Shown piece by piece: positions 59,043 through 64,000 of a stretch of DNA of 64,000 nt. The translations under genes were made by a program, and so were the position numbers. The notes beneath the pieces were generated by a model. That model was not told where the DNA came from. It made no database searches and saw only the letters and a list, made by a program, of their open reading frames with translations. The first letter of the stretch is position 1; the number at the start of each line of letters is the position of its first letter. The stretch is from Atrina japonica (Eukaryota; Mollusca; Bivalvia; Pterioida; Pinnidae). The stretch covers positions 729,001-793,000 of the forward strand of contig BROG01000230.1 in assembly GCA_030159075.1 (NCBI GenBank), given 5' to 3'.

Positions 59043-59337
59043 ATATTAATATTTATGTGCAGCACAATCACATCACATACGGTCACAGTTTTTTTAATAT
59101 ACATGTACATGTATAAACAATAAGTAAGTGAAAAAAATAAAAGAATTCTATCAAAATGGTTTAATCGGTTTTCCTACAGAGAGGATTTATCTTCAGTATA
59201 TTACATAATATAGTGCACCGTCTTAATAATGACCAAGTTCATGCCTTTAATATTTTGTTGTTTTACTTGATTTTCTCTTATAATGAAACACATTGTAAAT
59301 GGAACAACAATTGATCACTGCTAAAAATAGGGGTTAC

Positions 59338-59379
<42 letters not shown>

Positions 59380-60252
59380 ATTCTAAAATTATGTTGGTAA
59401 ATAACCAAAACATGACAGATGATCTTTAAATCAGATATTTTTGCGTCTCTGTATTCCAGGATTTGTTTTACATATCCCTTTCACTCCTATATTCACAAAT
59501 GGAACTCTATTTTCTATTGTTTAGGCAAATCTATTGTGGTTTGTAGGGATGATAGGGTTAAATGCTAAATTTTTACCATTGTTTCTGAAACTGTTTTTGT
59601 ATTGATGATGAATATCATTATATCATTTTTTTCAACAGAAGGTGAAATTGTCAGATCAACAAGAATTGTTCTTGGACAGTGTGATTGTAGATATATATCG
59701 ATATATAACTACACAAGTTATGACAAATATACACACATACCTCTCTGTCTGATGCATTATATATCGATTTATAACTACACAAGTTATGACAAATATACAC
59801 ACATACCTCTCTGTCTGATGCATTATTTGTAATAATAGATATAGATAGTAACATTTAGGTGATACCACGTGTGGCATGACTGTAGAGCCGCTGCCACACG
59901 TCAGTAATGTAACGTACACACCATCACTGCCACTTTTCGTTGTGTATGATATTTTTGTATGTTATTTTACATAGGAATATACATTTTTGTCCTTGTGAAG
60001 GACATATTTAATTATTATTGTCATAATTATAGAACATTTTAGATACAATTTATCATGGTTAAAGGTATACAAGCTGTCAAAATGAATTTTTTGTTTGTAT
60101 CAAATGTTTCAAATATTCAATGTTTTAGACAAATAGAATATTCTTTAAAAATGCTGGGTGGAAAAACTTTTTATAATTTTGGGTTTTTTGGTGAAAAGAA
60201 ACTGAATGTGAATCATACATATTGAAACATTGAATTTTCTTACGAATGGCAG
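59043..60252. other. intergenic; simple repeats only
   Basis: (AT)n at 59341-59376. A 66-bp sequence containing ATAACTACACAAGTTATGAC is duplicated in tandem at 59695-59827. No gene recognised. Confidence 0.6.
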
Positions 60253-60528
60253 GGAGCCAGCCTGGCTCAGTCGGTAGCGCACTCGACTCTTGATCGTGAG
60301 TTTGAGTCCAGCCGGCAGGAGGTTGGTTTCTTGTCCTTCAGATGAGACAGTAAAAACCGAGGTCCTGTGTCACAGTAGGTGTCAGCACGTTAAAGAACCC
60401 TCACTGCTCAATGATCGTAAGTGCCGAGCATAGGCCAAAATTTGAAGCCCTTCACCAGCATTTTGTGACATATCCATATGAGTGAAAGATTCTTGAGTGG
60501 CACGTTAAACAACAACAAACAAACAAAT
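60253..60528 (+). mobile_element. tRNA-derived SINE, full-length
   Basis: 276 bp. A box TGGCTCAGTCGG and B-box-like GAGTTTGAGTCC (internal RNA polymerase III promoter) at the head; body with CAGTAGGTGTCAGCACGTTA; tail ATATGAGTGAAAGATTC...CACGTTAAACAACAACAAAC. A near-perfect 9-bp target duplication flanks it (GAATGGCAG 60244-60252, GAATGACAG 60529-60537). Two related copies lie in ZIP introns 1 and 4. Confidence 0.9.
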
Positions 60529-60619
60529 GAATGACAGAAATATCATTTATCAGCGTTTTTCATTCATTCTAGGCAATATTTGGATATGTTCATTTTTACA
60601 GAGATATATATATTTTTTT

Positions 60620-60859
60620 AAGATTAAGGTATCCAGATATATTTTATCATAATTATCTGGATACGATTTATCATGATTAAAATATTCAGGTACAATTAAT
60701 CATGATTAAAATATCCAGATATGATTAATCATGATTAAGATATCCAAATATGATTAATCATGTTTACCATATGATATCCAAATATGATTAATCATGATTA
60801 AGATATCCAGATATGATCAATCATGATTAAGATATCAAGATATGATTCATCATGATTAA
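60620..60859. repeat. about 30-bp repeat with palindromic TAATCATGATTA core
   Basis: About seven units of GATTAATCATGATTAAGATA plus TCCAGATAT, leftmost ones diverged. Each contains the palindrome TAATCATGATTA. Confidence 0.88.
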
Positions 60860-61226
60860 AGGGGCATTAGCTATGTTAACCAAAAAAAAAGGTATTTCTA
60901 TTTTTTTCTATTTCACTACTTGTACTTGCTGTACAATAACAAATAAGAGCTATACACAGGCATACAAAAATCTTATATTCCTTTATATTTTGTGAAAATA
61001 AGGTCAGGTCCAATATGGTATTCATATACAAATAGTAAGGGTGAGTTAATCAATTGCAAGTGAACAAGTGTCAAACCTGGGTTTCTCATGCATTTTTCAT
61101 AAAATATATAGGAATTTAAGAATTTTTATGTCTATATATATCTTTTTTTTTATTGTATACCAATCTGGGTAGTATATGTAATAAAAAAGGAAAATATTGT
61201 TTTAAGAAAACAAAGCTAATGCACCT
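60860..61226. mobile_element. 367-bp TIR element flanked by TTAA
   Basis: AGGGGCATTAGCTATGTT at the left is matched by the inverse of AGGTGCATTAGCTTTGTT at the right (16 of 18), with TTAA outside both (60856-60859 and 61227-61230). AT-rich interior without coding capacity. Confidence 0.75.
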
Positions 61227-61230
61227 TTAA

Positions 61231-62600
61231 GATATACTGTCAACTTGATATAAAGTCTTTATTTCTTACAGGGTTTATGTATTTATTTTTGTTTTGTTTT
61301 GTGGGATTTAATGTATTTTTTATAACCCATATCTCCCGGACTTTAAGCAGTACAATGGTTTTGTAGTTGTAGTACTAATTAAGGTGTGATATTGTATTTA
61401 AGTATGAAGACACTGGATCTTTAACATCAAATGAAATATTCCAGTTGTCATGGTTATGATGATGTGTGTCTTTTTGAGGGAGTATAAGACATTTATTATA
61501 TGATTATTATTGTTGAATCGGTAATATGAAATAATCTCAGACTACAAGCTGTAGGTGAGATATTTTTATAATCTCCTTGTGACAGACATTACTTTCATTG
61601 ACCCTGTTTTCAATATTTATTTGAGTTAAATATTGTTTTCTCTTCACCAAAAATTCACATGGATACAATGTTGTGTCTAGTTAATTTTGTGACTGGAAAT
61701 TTGCTTAAAAGCGGGGACTGGAAATGTTTTATTTTCATATCATAATACATAATTTTGATTTTATGGGTTTATTAACAACAAGTTGTTCAGGTGGGTGTCT
61801 TCTTTGATGAAATAAATATGCTCTTTAAGATTCATCAGATTCATTCGGCGATCTTAGCATACTTCCAGTATCAAAAAAGGCATCATCCAAGGGTCATGGT
61901 TTTTCTTGCTCTAATTCATGACTCTTATTACAATATTATCTGCTTTCTGATACCTCAGCAGTTTATTTTTAGCATATTAACATATTATGATATATGCCAA
62001 AATGCACTCACAGTTTGGTTTGATTTGTATATATTTATGTTTTTGATTGTATATTGTAATAGATTTAAATGTTGTCATGGTAATAACTGTCTGGTCAGGT
62101 TTCATTTCTTTTATTCAAATTTTGGTATCTTAGGCTGTGACAGGCCTCTATTTTAGTTTCTATTTGTAGATTTTCTTAAGCTAGGGGCCGCTGTCGAGTA
62201 GTAATAGCATAGTGTAGGGCTTTCATTGCTAAGAAATTCTATATCAATAAATATTTATTAATTTTGTACTTCTGTACAATGTGTACAATGTAAAAAAAAA
62301 TGTTTGAATTGATGATATATCTATACCAAGTCTGTCAATGACAGTCCTAGCATGGTGCTTTAAACCAGTATCTTGCTGCTAGTCATTGCAGATTAGAGCC
62401 CGGCTAGCATCTAAGCTACGTTATGTGAAAAAGTTCACCAGTTTACTTGGTAAGACCAGGGGTCTATTCCAAGTTAATACATTGTACTCAGGTTTTCTAT
62501 TGCCACTGAAAGCAGGTTAAGTGTTAACACCAGTAAATCAAAATTCTTTTTTAAAAGCTTCCTTCAAACATGAGGTGTATAACGCTTTAAAATCTTACTG
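61231..62600. other. no gene seen
   Basis: AT-rich. The plus open frame 61791-62156 is hydrophobic and low-complexity, without a recognised domain. 62440-62520 resembles the unit of the 51/60-bp array in intron 4. Confidence 0.45.
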
Positions 62601-62609
62601 ACCTTTTAG

Positions 62610-63335
62610 TCTTCATGTTGGTCATATTATTGGTCAAGCTAAGATCACACCATATTGGACATGCTACCAGTCAAGCTAATCTCGTACTACACATTTGTCA
62701 TATTACTAGTCAAGCCTAACCTCACAAATCATATTGGTCATATTACTGGTCAAGCCTAACCTCTCTACATATTGGTCATAGTGGTCAAGCTTATCTCACT
62801 ACATATTGGTCATATTACTAGTCAAGCTTACATCACACTTCAAATTCGTCATATTACTTGTCAAGCTAACTTCTCTACATATTGGTCATAGTGGTCAAGC
62901 TTATCTCACTACATATTGGTCATATTACTGGTCAAGCTTACATCACACTTCATATTGGTCATATCACTTGTCAAGCTAACCTCTACGTATTGGTCATATT
63001 GGTCAAGCTTATCTCACTACATATTGGTCATATTACTGGTCATGCTTACATCACATTTCAAATTGGTCATATCACTTGTCAAGCTAACCTCACACATCAT
63101 ACTGGCTATATTATTGGTCAAGCTAAGCTAACTTCAGACTTCATATTGGTCATATTACTTGTCAAGCTAACCTCACACATCATATTGGCTATATTATTGG
63201 TCAAGCTAAGCTAACTTCTGACTTCATATTGGTCATATTACTTGTCAAGCTAACCTCACACATCATAGTGGCTATATTTTTGGTCAAGGGAACTTCACAT
63301 TGGTCATTTTGTTGGTCAAGGTACCTCACACAAGT
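62610..63335. repeat. about 40-bp minisatellite
   Basis: About 18 uneven units of CATATTGGTCATATTACTGG plus TCAAGCTAACCTCACACAT. Open frames across it are by-products. Confidence 0.92.
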
Positions 63336-64000
63336 CATTACTGTTGAATGTTTTGTGAAGCAATCAAATATGATTTCTACTTAGTATAACAAAGAAGTAT
63401 AAAATCCTTTTCATTGAGATAATATCTAGAAATGTTCACATTTCAATTTTTACAAAGATATTTCTCATTCATAAGTTTATAGATAGGAGATGTTTTTTTT
63501 AAGTTTGATTTTTTTAATAGTTACTCCTTTATTTTAATATTGTTATCCAATTAGTACATCAAATCAAGTGTTCACAGAAGGTTCTTTAAGAGTACACTTT
63601 ATACATTTATCTAAGCATTATCATGTGAAGGTTTTGACTTATTTTGCTGAACAACAGTGTTTTTCTTTTTACAAATGTTATATACTTATCTTTAGAATTC
63701 AGTTTTAATTTTTACCCTTCATCATTACATTTTTTATGTATCTTCCATTGGTACTCTGATCGGATTCATAACTTTAAAGAATTCCTATTAAAATCCATAT
63801 ACTTTGGCGGGGAGGAGTTACATGAACTCTTGACCAGGACAGGTAAAAAAGTATAATGACATTAGAATTACTGTGATTACAAGATCATTTCTACATTCCC
63901 CATACCATTGATTTTCCCTGAAGCTTGTCATTAGTGGAAAGTGTGTAGAATCATCTACATGATAATCAAAACTACTGGAAAAGTTACTCCACCCGCCCAC
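63336..64000. other. window end, no gene recognised
   Basis: A plus-strand open stretch at 63644-63856 contains GGEELHELLTRTG followed by a donor-like AG|GTAAAA at 63842; with no clear acceptor or family match I do not call it an exon. A minus-strand frame enters from the right edge (64000-63818) and is also unrecognised. Confidence 0.35.

Noticed and set aside
61791..62156. 121-codon hydrophobic open frame
   Set aside because: Low-complexity Phe/Ile/Tyr content expected from AT-rich DNA; no domain, splice signal or start context.

Overview
This is animal nuclear DNA, most likely from a bivalve mollusc or a close lophotrochozoan relative. The base composition is AT-rich. The one complete host gene is split into short exons with GT-AG borders. 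There are Ty3/gypsy LTR retrotransposons, tRNA-derived SINEs whose 3' half resembles a bivalve-type family (recalled, not searched), small terminal-inverted-repeat elements, and an unusually high number of unrelated minisatellites. Nothing prokaryotic (operons, CRISPR, IS elements) is present.

Layout, left to right. (1) 1-5705: a 13-bp minisatellite split by a structurally complete Ty3/gypsy element (100-4811) with 146-bp LTRs, a GAGAG target duplication and a polypurine tract; its gag and pol frames are broken. (2) 5706-10100: mostly non-coding. On the minus strand at 7270-7431 lies a first coding exon of a 2-oxoglutarate/Fe(II)-oxygenase-like protein (N-terminal DIOX_N segment); the rest of that gene is not found here. 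A TIR repeat and a 68-bp minisatellite follow. (3) About 10098-19035: a second, older gypsy-type element on the minus strand, with diverged LTRs, a primer-binding site, decayed gag/protease/RT/RNase H/integrase and a 2-kb leader holding a huge C-rich tract. (4) 19036-24434: two large satellites (22-bp and 47-bp units) with inserted small elements. (5) 24435-33532: non-coding, with dispersed direct-repeat pairs, a 632-bp fold-back element and a 32-bp minisatellite. (6) 33533-56455, plus strand: a complete eight-coding-exon gene for a ZIP (SLC39) metal transporter of the ZIP8/ZIP14 type, 516 residues when the exons are joined. Five of its seven introns carry tandem arrays, and two arrays lie directly on a splice site. 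(7) 56456-64000: 3' UTR and intergenic DNA with TTAA-flanked inverted-repeat elements, a full SINE and more tandem repeats.

The main biological content is the ZIP8/14 gene, which should import divalent metals such as Zn, Mn, Fe or Cd; its HExPHE-type motif has Glu in place of the first His, as in vertebrate ZIP8 and ZIP14. Everything else except the oxygenase exon is repeat or mobile DNA. Most long open frames are by-products of minisatellites and are not called as genes.
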